A DNA stretch of 64,000 nt, from contig NZ_MAQA01000018.1 in NCBI RefSeq assembly GCF_001692445.1, forward strand, positions 18,415-82,414, given 5' to 3'. The notes beneath the pieces were generated by a model, which saw only the letters and a program-made list of their open reading frames with translations, ran no database searches and was not told the DNA's origin. This DNA is from Oerskovia enterophila. Its GTDB lineage: Bacteria > Actinomycetota > Actinomycetes > Actinomycetales > Cellulomonadaceae. The position numbers and the translations under genes are program-made. Of the stretch, positions 26,992 to 35,639 are shown piece by piece (positions within the stretch are counted from its first letter, which is position 1; each line of letters starts with the position of its first letter).

Positions 26992-27030
26992 CGAAGGGGT
27001 GGCTGGTCCTCGCGACCGGCCACCCCTTCG
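26992..27030 (+). terminator. terminator of trxBA
   Basis: Arms of 17 bases (CGAAGGGGTGGCTGGTC and near-complement, one G-T pair) around CTCGC. It is the stronger of two tandem hairpins after trxA. Confidence 0.7.
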
Positions 27031-27208
27031 TCGTCCGGCTGCTCCCTCGACGTCGATGCTCCCTCTCATCGATCGCCCTGGACCCGCGTGGTGCGGTCGC
27101 CTACCGCACCGGGCCAGGCCGACGCCGGGGCACGACAGGACCCTTGACGACGTCCGGAGAGCGACCCCTTCACGGTTCCCCCCGATTCGTCGTGCGAGAC
27201 TGGGGATC

Positions 27209-28540
27209 GTGAGCACGACACCGACGCACCCCGCTCAGCCCGCTCCCTCCGGGGGCACCCGCCTCGACCCGTGGTTCGGCGCCTACGCCGAGCGAGCCCA
27301 CGGCATGCGAGCGTCGGAGATTCGCGCCCTGTTCGCGGTCGCGAATCGCCCCGAGGTCGTCTCGCTCGCCGGTGGGATGCCCTACCTCGAAGGCCTCCCC
27401 CTCGACACCATCGCCGACGCCATGCAGCGGCTCGTCGCGACGCGCGGCACCACCGCGCTCCAGTACGGCTCGGGTCAGGGTGCCGAGGAGCTCCGTGAGC
27501 GCATCATCGACATCGTCCGGCTCGAGGGCATCGACTGCCACCCCGACGACGTCGTGGTGACCACGGGTTCACAGCAGGCTCTCGACCTGGTGACGCGCAT
27601 CTTCATCGACCCGGGCGACGTCGTCGTGGCCGAGGCCCCCAGCTATGTCGGCGCGCTCGGCGTCTTCCGGTCCTACCAGGCGGACATCGTCCACGTCCCT
27701 CTGGACGAGCACGGGCTGATCCCCGAGGCGCTCGAGGAGACCTTGACCCGCCTCGCCGCCGATGGGCGCCGCGTCAAGCTGCTCTACACGGTCCCCAACT
27801 TCCACAACCCGGCCGGCGTCACCATGTCGCTCGAGCGCCGTCCCCGCATCCTCGAGATCGCGCAGCGATTCGGCGTCCTCGTGATCGAGGACAACCCGTA
27901 CGGGCTGCTGGGCTTCGACGGCGATCCCCTGCCGGCGCTGCGGTCGCTCGACGACGAGGGCGTGCTCTACCTCGGGTCGTTCTCCAAGACCTTCGCGCCG
28001 GGCTACCGGGTCGGCTGGGTCGTGGCCCCGCACGCAGTCCGCGAGAAGCTGGTCCTGGCGAGCGAGTCGGCCATCCTCTGCCCCTCGAACGCCTCGCAGC
28101 TCGCGATCGCGACGTACCTCGAGACCTGTGACTGGCAGGGACAGATCAAGCAGTTCCGCGAGCTCTACCGCGAGCGTCGCGACGCCATGATCGGCGCCCT
28201 CTCCGAGCACCTGCCGTCGGCGACATGGACCGTTCCCGACGGAGGCTTCTACACCTGGGTCAAGCTTCCCGACGGGCTCGATGCCCGTTCGATGCTGCCG
28301 CGAGCGGTCACGGCCCGGGTCGCCTACGTCCCCGGGACGGCGTTCTACGCAGACGGCTCCGGCGCGGACCACGTGCGGCTCTCCTACTGCTTCCCGACGC
28401 CGGAGCGCATCCGCGAGGGCGTCCGCCGGTTTGCCGGCGTCGTGTCCGCAGAGAGGGACCTCGTCGAGATCTTCGGAACGTCAGGCGCTCCGGACTCGGA
28501 CCTGACCGACGTCGAGAACCCTGGCCCCAACCTCGCGTGA
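27209..28540 (+). CDS. PLP-dependent aminotransferase, class I/II (2-aminoadipate aminotransferase-like)
   Basis: About 443 residues from GTG 27209. The fold-type I pattern is clear. There is L-A-G-G-M-P near residue 55, Y-G-S-G-Q-G near 90 and a Y-T-V-P-N-F-H-N-P-A-G-V block. The PLP-binding Lys is in L-G-S-F-S-K-T-F-A-P-G-Y-R-V-G. There is no GntR-type domain, so it is not a MocR regulator. Homologues include LysN/2-aminoadipate and aromatic aminotransferases, so substrate is uncertain. It overlaps the next gene by GTGA (28537-28540). The pair is found near parAB in related actinobacteria, but its function there is not established. Confidence 0.85.
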   Translation: MSTTPTHPAQPAPSGGTRLDPWFGAYAERAHGMRASEIRALFAVANRPEVVSLAGGMPYLEGLPLDTIADAMQRLVATRGTTALQYGSGQGAEELRERIIDIVRLEGIDCHPDDVVVTTGSQQALDLVTRIFIDPGDVVVAEAPSYVGALGVFRSYQADIVHVPLDEHGLIPEALEETLTRLAADGRRVKLLYTVPNFHNPAGVTMSLERRPRILEIAQRFGVLVIEDNPYGLLGFDGDPLPALRSLDDEGVLYLGSFSKTFAPGYRVGWVVAPHAVREKLVLASESAILCPSNASQLAIATYLETCDWQGQIKQFRELYRERRDAMIGALSEHLPSATWTVPDGGFYTWVKLPDGLDARSMLPRAVTARVAYVPGTAFYADGSGADHVRLSYCFPTPERIREGVRRFAGVVSAERDLVEIFGTSGAPDSDLTDVENPGPNLA

Positions 28541-29643
28541 GCACCACCCCCGCGCACGAGAGCACCTTGCAGAACGTCGAGAGGACCAAGACCGTGGGTA
28601 CTGCTGCGGAGAATGCCATTCTTGCGGAGGACGTCGTCGAGCCCGACGCCGCCTCGACGACGGGGAGCTCTGGCACCTCATCCCGTCCCGAGATGAAGCG
28701 CGTCGTCATCCTCGCCGGAGGGCTCTCGCACGAGCGCGACGTGTCGCTCCGGTCGGGTCGACGCGTCGCGGAGTCCCTGCGTGGAGCAGGGATGGACGTG
28801 ACCGTGCTCGACGTCGATGCATCGCTGCTCTCGGCGTTGGCTGCCGACCGGCCTGAGGTCGTGTGGCCGCTCCTGCACGGTGCGAGCGGCGAGGACGGGT
28901 CCGTCCGCGATGTGCTCGAGCTCCTAGGACTGGACTACGTCGGCACCGGCCCCAGGGCCTCTCGTGCGGCGTGGAACAAGGCGATCGCCAAGAACGTCGT
29001 GCTGGGAGCGGGGATCGACACTCCCGACTACGTGACCCTCCCCCAGAGCCTCTTCCGAGAGCTCGGCGCTCAGCCCGTCCTCGACGCGGTCGTCAGCAGG
29101 CTGGGACTGCCGCTCGTGGTCAAGCCGAACCAAGGGGGCTCAGCCCTGGGCGTCACCCTCGTGTCGCGTGCTGAGGATCTTCCGCGAGCCATGGTCGACT
29201 GCTTCTCCTATGGCGAGCTCGCACTCATCGAGAAGGCGGTCCAGGGTGTCGAGGTAGCCGTCAGCGTGGTGGACGGCCCCGATGGCCCGCATGCCCTTCC
29301 CGCTGTCGAGATCGTCACCGACGGCCCGTACGACTACGACGCCCGATACAACCCTGGGCGAACCAACTACTTCACGCCCGCCCGTCTCTCCGCACCAGTG
29401 GCCGCCCGCGTGGCCCAAGTGGCCGTCGACGCTCATGTCGCTCTGGGGCTCCGCGGACTCTCACGGTCGGACCTGATCGTCGACCCCGACGGCGTGCCCC
29501 ACTTCCTTGAGGTCAACGTCGCCCCGGGTATGACCGAGACCTCGCTCTTCCCGCAGGCTGCCCACGCTGCGGGGCTCGACCTTGGCGGCCTCTATCGGCA
29601 GATCGTCGCACAGAGCGTCGGGGCACGAGTCACGGCGATCTGA
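28537..29643 (+). CDS. ATP-grasp ligase of the D-alanine--D-alanine ligase family
   Basis: About 368 residues from GTG 28537, coupled to the aminotransferase. ATG 28693 would remove a 52-residue polar N-terminus and start at the conserved R-V-V-I-L-A-G-G-L-S-H-E-R-D-V-S. The domain order is that of Ddl: substrate-binding N-lobe, then L-V-V-K-P-N-Q-G-G-S-A-L-G-V (ATP clamp), then F-L-E-V-N-V-A-P-G-M-T, the metal site. It could make D-Ala-D-Ala or another dipeptide. A dedicated ddl gene may exist elsewhere, so I do not assign the symbol. GC3 is lower here than upstream. A terminator directly follows. Confidence 0.82.
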   Translation: MSTTPAHESTLQNVERTKTVGTAAENAILAEDVVEPDAASTTGSSGTSSRPEMKRVVILAGGLSHERDVSLRSGRRVAESLRGAGMDVTVLDVDASLLSALAADRPEVVWPLLHGASGEDGSVRDVLELLGLDYVGTGPRASRAAWNKAIAKNVVLGAGIDTPDYVTLPQSLFRELGAQPVLDAVVSRLGLPLVVKPNQGGSALGVTLVSRAEDLPRAMVDCFSYGELALIEKAVQGVEVAVSVVDGPDGPHALPAVEIVTDGPYDYDARYNPGRTNYFTPARLSAPVAARVAQVAVDAHVALGLRGLSRSDLIVDPDGVPHFLEVNVAPGMTETSLFPQAAHAAGLDLGGLYRQIVAQSVGARVTAI

Positions 29644-29662
29644 CAAACATCCTCCAGACCGC

Positions 29663-29700
29663 ACGAAGCCCCGGTGAACGTCAGTTCACCGGGGCTTCGT
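29663..29700. terminator. bidirectional terminator between the ligase gene and parB, abutting parS1
   Basis: A perfect 17-bp stem (ACGAAGCCCCGGTGAAC and complement) with GTCA loop between convergent genes. Its last base is also the first base of parS1. Confidence 0.8.
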
Positions 29701-29715
29701 GTTTCACGTGAAACA
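29700..29715. promoter_or_regulatory. parS site 1
   Basis: TGTTTCACGTGAAACA, a perfect match to the ParB-binding consensus, just downstream of parB and touching the terminator. Confidence 0.95.
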
Positions 29716-29744
29716 TCGGGCAGCGACCATGTTGGCGGCTGGAC

Positions 29745-30968
29745 CTACTGACGCAGCAGACCTGGGTCCTCCGGGGCCATGAGGTCGAGGATCCTGTTGA
29801 GATCCTCGACCGACGCGAACTCCACCGTCAGACGGCCCTTGTTCTTGCCGAGGTCCACCTTGACCCGTGTCTCGAACCGGTCAGAGAGCCGGACCGCGAG
29901 GTCGTCGATCGCTGCGATGCGCTGCCCTGGTCGCGGTGCGCGTTCCACGGGCTTCTTCGCGTCGAGGCCACCAAGAGCGACGATCTCCTCAGTCGCTCTG
30001 ACCGACAGTCCTTCCGACACGATCCTCTGAGCGAGGCGTTCGATCTCAGCGCCGTCAGTCAGACCCAGCAGAGCACGAGCATGTCCGGCTGAGAGCACTC
30101 CCGCTGCCACCCGGCGCTGTACGAGTGGCGGCAGGCGCAGCAGGCGCAGCATGTTCGAGATCTGCGACCGACTGCGAGAGATCCGGGTGCCGAGCTCTTC
30201 GTGCGTGCACCCGAAGTCGTCGAGCAGCTGACGGTAGGCGGCAGCCTCTTCGAGAGGATTGAGCGCGCTGCGATGGAGGTTCTCCAGCAGTGCGTCCCGC
30301 AGAAGATCCGCGTCCTCCGTCTCACGAATGATCGCCGGGATGACGTCCAGTCCTGCGGCCTGCGTCGCACGCCAGCGCCGCTCCCCCATGATGAGTTCGT
30401 ATGAGCCCTCGTTCTCCGGGTCGCGTCGTACGACGATGGGCTGGAGAACACCGATCTCCTTGATCGACCCGACCAGCTCGTCCAGCTCGCCCTCGTCGAA
30501 CACAGTGCGTGGCTGGCGAGAGTTCGCACGGATCAGACCTACGGGGAGCTCGGCGAATGTCGCGCCAGGGACAGGGACCAGGCCGTCGTCCGCAGGTGTT
30601 GCGGTGTGCGTCCTCTCGGACGTCGCGGATGTTTCACGTGAAACAACGCCGGCGTGTGCACCTTCCGCCGCAGTCGAAGGTTCGGTGGGGATCAACGGTC
30701 GAGATGTCGAGGCAAGGTCAGTGGTCGGATCGTCCAGACCAATCAGACCAGCCGGTGAGTCGGAGCTCTCACGCTCGATCGTCAGGACGGTCGAGCCACC
30801 CAGGCTCGACGACCCCACTCCCCCGCCCTCCGGGTTGGTGTTCTGTTCGACCGGCGCTGCAGCCTGTGGCGCCGACGGGAAGAACACGTCCACGGGGCGT
30901 TCACGCTCTGGGCTCGTCGGAATCAGGGCCCCAAGACCACGCCCAAGCCCACGGCGCTTCTCACTCAT
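29745..30968 (-). CDS. parB: chromosome-partitioning protein ParB
   Basis: 407 residues starting [17 protein letters not shown], the usual ParB leader that stimulates ParA. A variable Ser/Thr/Pro-rich stretch (about 20-130) includes residues encoded by parS2. The ParB N-terminal CTPase/clamp domain covers about 135-225 ([24 protein letters not shown]). The helix-turn-helix covers about 240-290, and the C-terminal dimerisation domain is [15 protein letters not shown]. It loads at parS, spreads and condenses the origin. It overlaps parA by ATGA (30965-30968), so the two are translated together. Confidence 0.97.
   Translation of the reverse strand: MSEKRRGLGRGLGALIPTSPERERPVDVFFPSAPQAAAPVEQNTNPEGGGVGSSSLGGSTVLTIERESSDSPAGLIGLDDPTTDLASTSRPLIPTEPSTAAEGAHAGVVSRETSATSERTHTATPADDGLVPVPGATFAELPVGLIRANSRQPRTVFDEGELDELVGSIKEIGVLQPIVVRRDPENEGSYELIMGERRWRATQAAGLDVIPAIIRETEDADLLRDALLENLHRSALNPLEEAAAYRQLLDDFGCTHEELGTRISRSRSQISNMLRLLRLPPLVQRRVAAGVLSAGHARALLGLTDGAEIERLAQRIVSEGLSVRATEEIVALGGLDAKKPVERAPRPGQRIAAIDDLAVRLSDRFETRVKVDLGKNKGRLTVEFASVEDLNRILDLMAPEDPGLLRQ
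30630..30645. promoter_or_regulatory. parS site 2 (inside parB)
   Basis: Perfect TGTTTCACGTGAAACA within the parB coding sequence, read as V-S-R-E-T in the variable N-terminal region. Confidence 0.95.
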
Positions 30969-32122
30969 CGTGCATCCTCCTGGTAGCTAGGCAGCACTGC
31001 CCATCGTTCGGCGAGGTAGTTCTGCCGGGAGACGTCGCGAGATGCTCCGTCAACGGGTTGAACGGGTATGGGACGTCCACGATCAGCAACCTCCCGAGCG
31101 GCTTCGAGGTAGGCGAGCGCACCAGTGGAGCTTGGGTCGTACGTGATGACAGTCTGCCCGTGGCTCGGCGCTTCGGAGATGCGTACTGAGCGGGGAACAG
31201 TCGTCCTGAGGGTCTGCTCGGGGAAGTGCTCGCGCACCTCGGATGCGACCTGCTGGGCGAGGTTGGTGCGGCCGTCATACATGGTCAAGAGAATGCTCGA
31301 GACGTGCAGCTGGGGATTCAGGTGCGCCTTGATGAGCTCGATCGTCTTGAGGAGCTGGCTCAAGCCTTCAAGGGCGTAGTACTCGCACTGGATCGGAATG
31401 AGTACCTCCCGGCCGACCACGAAGGCATTGACAGTCAGCAGGCCGAGGCTGGGAGGGCAATCGACCAAGACGTAGTCGATGCGCTCAAGCCCTTGCGCGA
31501 CGCGTTCCTCCAGGTAGACATCCACCGCACGACGCAGCCGTGTTTCACGTGAAACCAAGGAGACGAGCTCGATCTCAGCACCCGACAGGTCGATGGTCGC
31601 AGGGACACACCAGAGGCTCGGGATGTCGGGGCACTGCTGGACCGCAGAAGCAAGCGGGGCACCGTCGACCAGAACCTCGTAGACAGAGGGTGTCCCGGCG
31701 CGGTGTTCGACACCGAGTGCCGTCGACGCATTGCCTTGCGGGTCATTGTCGATGACAAGGACATTCAACCCAGCCTGGGCAAGACCAGCGGCGAGGTTGA
31801 CTGTCGTCGTCGTCTTCCCGACGCCACCCTTCTGGTTGGCGATCGTGATGATGCGGGTCGTCGCTGGACGGGGGAACTGTCGTCCGTGGAGATCGATGCG
31901 ACGCCGCGCATCGATGGTGAGCTGGGCCGCGAGAGGCGTGTCGTCGTCCATCTCGGGCAGGCTGGCCATGAGGGCAGCTCGGCGATCGTCTTCGCTGGCC
32001 ATCGCCGCTGTGCCCTGGTTCCCGGAGTCAGTCGACGATGTTTCACGTGAAACCGCCGCGAACGGCACCGCTTCTCGATGATCGAACGGCATGCTCTGGT
32101 ACCGGTCGGAACTCTCAGTCAC
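30965..32122 (-). CDS. parA: chromosome-partitioning ATPase ParA
   Basis: About 385 residues from GTG 32122, placed 6 bases after GAGGGAG. ATG 32128 lies two codons upstream but too close to that ribosome site. The deviant Walker A is [11 protein letters not shown], with D-N-D-P-Q-G-N-A-S and D-C-P-P-S-L-G as the other nucleotide motifs. It is a dimerising, nucleoid-bound ATPase that moves ParB-parS complexes. The N-terminal extension of about 90 residues is variable and contains parS4. A second parS lies in the catalytic domain. Downstream parB is coupled. Confidence 0.96.
   Translation of the reverse strand: MTESSDRYQSMPFDHREAVPFAAVSRETSSTDSGNQGTAAMASEDDRRAALMASLPEMDDDTPLAAQLTIDARRRIDLHGRQFPRPATTRIITIANQKGGVGKTTTTVNLAAGLAQAGLNVLVIDNDPQGNASTALGVEHRAGTPSVYEVLVDGAPLASAVQQCPDIPSLWCVPATIDLSGAEIELVSLVSRETRLRRAVDVYLEERVAQGLERIDYVLVDCPPSLGLLTVNAFVVGREVLIPIQCEYYALEGLSQLLKTIELIKAHLNPQLHVSSILLTMYDGRTNLAQQVASEVREHFPEQTLRTTVPRSVRISEAPSHGQTVITYDPSSTGALAYLEAAREVADRGRPIPVQPVDGASRDVSRQNYLAERWAVLPSYQEDAR
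31541..31556. promoter_or_regulatory. parS site 3 (inside parA)
   Basis: TGTTTCACGTGAAACC, 15 of 16 to consensus, read in ParA as L-V-S-R-E-T-R. Confidence 0.9.
32039..32054. promoter_or_regulatory. parS site 4 (inside parA)
   Basis: TGTTTCACGTGAAACC, 15 of 16 to consensus, read as A-V-S-R-E-T-S in the ParA N-terminal extension. Confidence 0.9.
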
Positions 32123-32156
32123 GCCCATCTCCCTCAATTGACCCACCTCACAGCAT

Positions 32157-32193
32157 GCGCTCAAGACCCGGCATTGACCGAGGTCTTGAGCGC
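32157..32193 (-). terminator. hairpin between rsmG and parA
   Basis: A perfect 12-bp stem (GCGCTCAAGACC and complement) with a 13-base loop. It could end rsmG transcription or act in the parA leader, since it lies 35 bases upstream of parA. Confidence 0.5.
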
Positions 32194-32331
32194 GTGTCGC
32201 CCCGAAACTCGGCGGACAAGACAATCGGGGCTGCATCTCTGCCGCCTCATGCCCGCGAGTCCCGTGTTCTCGACGCTACCTCACGGATCCGTCGTCAGAC
32301 CGTTCTCCACGGCTGTCCCTAGGCTCACGAC

Positions 32332-33006
32332 TCAGGCAGGAGTGCGGCGTACCCGAAGCACCGTCGTCGGTTCGACGCCCTCGACGCTGAGGGCCTCCAG
32401 GATCTGAGGCTCCTCGGTCTTGTACTTCCGCAGCACCTTACGTGCCGGCTCGATCTCCTGCTGGACGTTCTTGCCCTTGAGGACCACCATCTCTCCCCCG
32501 CGCTCCACGAGCGGCAGTGACATCCTGGCGAGCTTCTCGAGCGCAGCCACGGCACGAGAAGTGACCGCCTCACACTGGAAGGCACCGTGGTACTCCTCGG
32601 CCCGGCCTCGCTTGACCTCCACGTTGGTGAGCTCGAGCTCGTCCACCACCTCGTTCAACCAGGTGCAACGACGCTCCATGGGCTCGATCAGCAGGACCTG
32701 CGCTTCCGGGAGCATCGCCGCAATGACGATGCCTGGAAGCCCTGCTCCGGATCCGATGTCTGCAATCGTTCCACCGGTCGGGAGGTACTGCACCACCGCA
32801 GCGGAGTTCAGGATGTGGCGCTCCCAGATGCGAGAGACCTCACGCGGACCGATCAAGCCACGCAACTCTCCCTGGTCGTGCAGCATCTCTGCAAACCGCG
32901 AAACGAGAGAGAAAGAGTCTCCGAAGTACTCCTGGACTTCGGGCGAATCCGCGAGCGCTTCGCGTGAAACGTCGCTCGGGATGCCGTCGCTCATCTCGTT
33001 CGTCAT
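32332..33006 (-). CDS. rsmG: 16S rRNA (guanine527-N7)-methyltransferase RsmG
   Basis: 224 residues from ATG 33006 behind GAGGAG. The GidB/RsmG core shows L-I-G-P-R-E-V-S-R-I-W-E-R-H-I-L-N-S, the SAM-binding motif I-A-D-I-G-S-G-A-G-L-P-G-I-V, and E-P-M-E-R-R. It methylates G527 of 16S rRNA; loss gives low-level streptomycin resistance in other bacteria. It lies between jag and parA as usual. About 600 bases without a clear gene separate it from jag. A degenerate parS-like sequence (12 of 16) lies near its start codon. Confidence 0.96.
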   Translation of the reverse strand: MTNEMSDGIPSDVSREALADSPEVQEYFGDSFSLVSRFAEMLHDQGELRGLIGPREVSRIWERHILNSAAVVQYLPTGGTIADIGSGAGLPGIVIAAMLPEAQVLLIEPMERRCTWLNEVVDELELTNVEVKRGRAEEYHGAFQCEAVTSRAVAALEKLARMSLPLVERGGEMVVLKGKNVQQEIEPARKVLRKYKTEEPQILEALSVEGVEPTTVLRVRRTPA

Positions 33007-33544
33007 GTACTCCTCTTTCGGTGCAGATCACCTGTGCGGCGAGATCCACGTAGTGCCGGACAACCAGGGTCCATGGTGTCACGTCCCGGCCCGGACCGGT
33101 CCGAACGTTCGGCTGTCCGTACGCGCGATCCACGGGAAAGCTCGGATCGCACCATCGACTTCCATGGGCCGATCGCGTGACCCAGCCTTCTCGACTTCCT
33201 CGGTTCGGGCTCCAGGTCCTGGCCGCCCCTCCGCGTCCTGCAGGTCCCCGCTGTCATGCGAGGCGCTGCGCAGAAGGTTCGGCCCGCATCCGTGACGTGG
33301 AGCGGCGGGCGCTCCGAAAGCTGCGCCCACCCGATCAAGATGTTCCAAGAGCTCGTCGGTCGTAGCCAGCCCTTGCTGCACCATGGCAGCGAGCAGGCCG
33401 ATTGCGGTCCATGGGTGGCGTTCACCGATACCTCGCGGATCGCTCCCCCGCGCGTGACGGAACCAGCAGTTCAGGGCAGCATGTCAGACGCCCGTCGATC
33501 TACTTCTCGTTCAGCCCACGTCCGCTAGCTCTGCGGACACAACA

Positions 33545-33582
33545 GAGCCGCCCGATGTTTCACGTGAAACATCGGGCGGCTC
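33545..33582. terminator. 38-bp perfect palindrome after jag, containing parS5
   Basis: 19-base arms (GAGCCGCCCGATGTTTCAC and complement) meet without a spacer. The central 16 bp are parS5. The palindrome begins 25 bases after the jag stop, where an operon terminator would be expected. Confidence 0.65.
33556..33571. promoter_or_regulatory. parS site 5
   Basis: Perfect TGTTTCACGTGAAACA at the centre of the 38-bp palindrome. It is the parS site nearest to oriC, about 5 kb away. Confidence 0.95.
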
Positions 33583-33606
33583 AGCGGCCTTGAACGACCG
33601 AGCGGA

Positions 33607-34128
33607 TCAGGACGCTTCGGCGGGGCGAATCACGACATAGCGTTCCGGGTCGGTACCCCGAGAGTCGCTCGTGAGGCCGGCGGCTGCCACGACATCGTGG
33701 ACGACCTTGCGCTCGAACGCGTTGAGCGGCTCCATCGATAGCTCCTCGCCCGACTCTCGCACCTTGGCGATCGCCACGGTGGCCAGTTCCGTGAGCTCGA
33801 TCTTGCGCTGAGCCCGGAAGCCTGCGATGTCGAGCATGAGTCGACTCCGCTCCCCCGTCCGGGCCTGGACGGCGAGACGGGTGAGTTCCTGCAGCGCGTC
33901 CAACACCTCCCCCTCCTTGCCCACCAGGTGACGGAGGGACGCCGCGTCGTCGGCCACGATCTCGAGGGCCGCACGACCGTGATCGATGTCGATGTCGATG
34001 TCGCCGTCGAGGTCCGCGATATCGAGGAACTCCTCGAGGTAGTCTGCCGCGACCTCGCCCTCTTCTTCGAGGCGCGTCATCTCGTCGGGGGCTTGGTCTT
34101 CGGCAGCGGGTGCGTCAGTAGACGACAT
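33607..34128 (-). CDS. jag: RNA-binding protein Jag/KhpB (KH and R3H domains)
   Basis: About 173 residues from ATG 34128 behind AAGGAG. A longer in-frame start is rejected. An acidic N-terminus (1-50) is followed by a KH domain (L-R-H-L-V-G-K-E-G-E-V-L-D-A-L-Q-E-L-T-R, about 75-105) and an R3H domain (M-E-P-L-N-A-F-E-R-K-V-V-H-D, about 136-150). It binds RNA; homologues affect cell division and expression of envelope genes. It is coupled to yidC in the rpmH-rnpA-yidD-yidC-jag operon, the common bacterial order. A palindromic terminator with parS5 follows. Confidence 0.94.
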   Translation of the reverse strand: MSSTDAPAAEDQAPDEMTRLEEEGEVAADYLEEFLDIADLDGDIDIDIDHGRAALEIVADDAASLRHLVGKEGEVLDALQELTRLAVQARTGERSRLMLDIAGFRAQRKIELTELATVAIAKVRESGEELSMEPLNAFERKVVHDVVAAAGLTSDSRGTDPERYVVIRPAEAS

Positions 34129-34198
34129 GCTGACTCCTTGGGGGTCAGGAGAACCCCGGGTCGCAAGGATCCTCGGTGCTCTCGGAACAGGACTGGGG

Positions 34199-35263
34199 CT
34201 ACTTCTTCGGCTTCTTCGGGGACGGAGAACCCTTACCGGTTCCCTGTGCCGTGCCGCCGGTCTCGTCGTCGACAGGTGCATCCTCGACCTTGTCGGACGG
34301 AGCCGTGGTTCCGGTGATGACGCGAGGCGTGCCAGGCTTCTGACGGTCCTTGCGCTTGGGCTGCTGACGCTGCCCTCGCGGCTGCTCGATGACCGGAGCG
34401 GCCTCCTCGACGATCCCCTTGGCCGCAGCCTTGCGCTTCTTGCGTTCGAGCATCAGCCGCTCGGCCTCCGACCCCGGTGCCGGCATGCGCTTGATCGTGT
34501 AGAACTGCTGCCCCATGGACCAGAGGTTCGTCGTCGTCCAGTAGACCAGGACACCGACGGGGAAGTTCACGCCGGAGACGGCGAAGATGAACGGGAAGAC
34601 GTAGAGCATCATCTTCTGGGTCGAGGCCATGGGGCCCTCGAGTGCCGACTTCGGCATGTTCTTCATGGTCAGCTGACGCTGCGTGAAGAAGGTGGTGGCG
34701 CACATCGCGACGATGAGCGCACCGATGACGATCTTCGCCTGGAGGTCATCCGTCTTGAGGAAGACGTCAGAAAGGTGGGCTCCGAAGAGCGAAGAGCTCT
34801 CGATGTCCTTGGCGACCGCTGCGTTGATCGGTCCGATCGGGTCCGCATCGCCTGTCGAGATCGGCACCAGGCCGTTGAGCACACGGAACAGCGCGAAGAA
34901 GATGGGCGACTGCAGAAGGATCGGCAGGCACGAGGCGAACGGGTTGGTCCCGTGCTTCTTGTAGAGCTCCATGGTCTCGCGGCTCATGGCCTCACGGGAC
35001 GCCGGGTCCGACTTGCCCTTGTACTTCTTCTGGATCGCCTGCATCTCCGGCTGCAGCATCTGCATGCCGCGGGAGGCCTTGATCTGCTTGAAGAAGAGCG
35101 GGATCAGGAGGATACGGATGATGATCACGAGCCCGACGATCGAGAACACCCAACCGAGACCGGGTCCGTCGCCCATGCCCAGGAACACGAGCCCCTGGTG
35201 GCACAGGTACATGATCCACGCGACGACCCATTCGATCGGCTCGAGGAACTTGAAGAAGTCCAT
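34199..35263 (-). CDS. yidC: membrane protein insertase YidC
   Basis: 354 residues from ATG 35263. It has five membrane helices of the Oxa1/YidC type: an N-terminal helix (WVVAWIMYLCHQGLVFLG), then F-S-I-V-G-L-V-I-I-I-R-I-L-L-I-P-L-F with the conserved Arg of the hydrophilic groove, then C-L-P-I-L-L-Q-S-P-I-F-F-A-L. The tail (about 280-354) is Lys/Arg/Pro-rich and ends PKKPKK, helping ribosome binding. It lacks the large periplasmic domain of Gram-negative YidC. It inserts membrane proteins with or without SecYEG. Confidence 0.97.
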   Translation of the reverse strand: MDFFKFLEPIEWVVAWIMYLCHQGLVFLGMGDGPGLGWVFSIVGLVIIIRILLIPLFFKQIKASRGMQMLQPEMQAIQKKYKGKSDPASREAMSRETMELYKKHGTNPFASCLPILLQSPIFFALFRVLNGLVPISTGDADPIGPINAAVAKDIESSSLFGAHLSDVFLKTDDLQAKIVIGALIVAMCATTFFTQRQLTMKNMPKSALEGPMASTQKMMLYVFPFIFAVSGVNFPVGVLVYWTTTNLWSMGQQFYTIKRMPAPGSEAERLMLERKKRKAAAKGIVEEAAPVIEQPRGQRQQPKRKDRQKPGTPRVITGTTAPSDKVEDAPVDDETGGTAQGTGKGSPSPKKPKK

Positions 35264-35321
35264 CCGTACTACTCCCTAACCTTCAACAAACTGGGTCCCG
35301 CCGACGTCGCCGGCGGGAGGA

Positions 35322-35639
35322 CTAGTGCGAGTGCTTCCTCAGCGCCTCGGGGACGTCGTCGACGCCCCCCTTGCTCCAGGGGTTGCACCTCAGCAGCCGC
35401 CAGACGGCGAGCCGTACGCCTCGCAGCACACCGTGCCGTCGTATCGCGACGAGCGCGTACTGCGAGCACGAGGGGTAGTACTTGCAGGTCGGGCCAGTCA
35501 TCGGGGAGATGACGCTCTGATATCCCCGGATCAGGCCGACGAGCACGAGCAGGGGAATCCTGCGGACGAAGCGCCACGACCGCGACGCCCACCCAGAGGT
35601 GCTGACACCCGGTGGTTCCACAGGGACTGCCGCACTCAT
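35322..35639 (-). CDS. yidD: membrane protein insertion efficiency factor YidD
   Basis: About 105 residues from ATG 35639, overlapping the rnpA stop by ATGA. The YidD core is complete: I-R-G-Y-Q-S-V-I-S-P, then C-K-Y-Y-P-S-C-S-Q-Y-A with three Cys, then R-L-L-R-C-N-P-W-S-K-G-G-V-D-D-V-P. An amphipathic N-terminal part associates with the membrane. It assists YidC-dependent insertion. A 30-residue N-terminal extension is species-specific. Confidence 0.95.
   Translation of the reverse strand: MSAAVPVEPPGVSTSGWASRSWRFVRRIPLLVLVGLIRGYQSVISPMTGPTCKYYPSCSQYALVAIRRHGVLRGVRLAVWRLLRCNPWSKGGVDDVPEALRKHSH

Larger units (their letters stand above)
33007..33606. other. 600-base interval without a confident gene (rsmG / jag), with possible decayed ORF
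   Basis: In related actinobacteria rsmG follows jag closely, so this gap is unusual. On the minus strand a frame is open from about 33482 to 33079. It contains a helical-looking stretch (ERHPWTAIGLLAAMVQQGLA, then TTDELLEHLDRVG), but it has no standard start before residue 35, third-position GC well below neighbours, and Pro/Gly/Arg-rich filler after it. Another frame (33425-33003) overlaps the rsmG start by ATGA but looks random. I see parS5 in a 38-bp palindrome (33545-33582) and nothing else. It may be the remnant of a lost gene. Confidence 0.45.

Noticed and set aside
32956..32971. Possible sixth parS in rsmG (CGCTTCGCGTGAAACG)
   Set aside because: Only 12 of 16 match, and the central CACGTG is broken to CGCGTG; ParB binding is unlikely.
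33003..33425. 140-codon minus-strand frame overlapping the rsmG start by ATGA
   Set aside because: The overlap is tempting, but the sequence is random-looking, with poor codon use and no recognisable fold.
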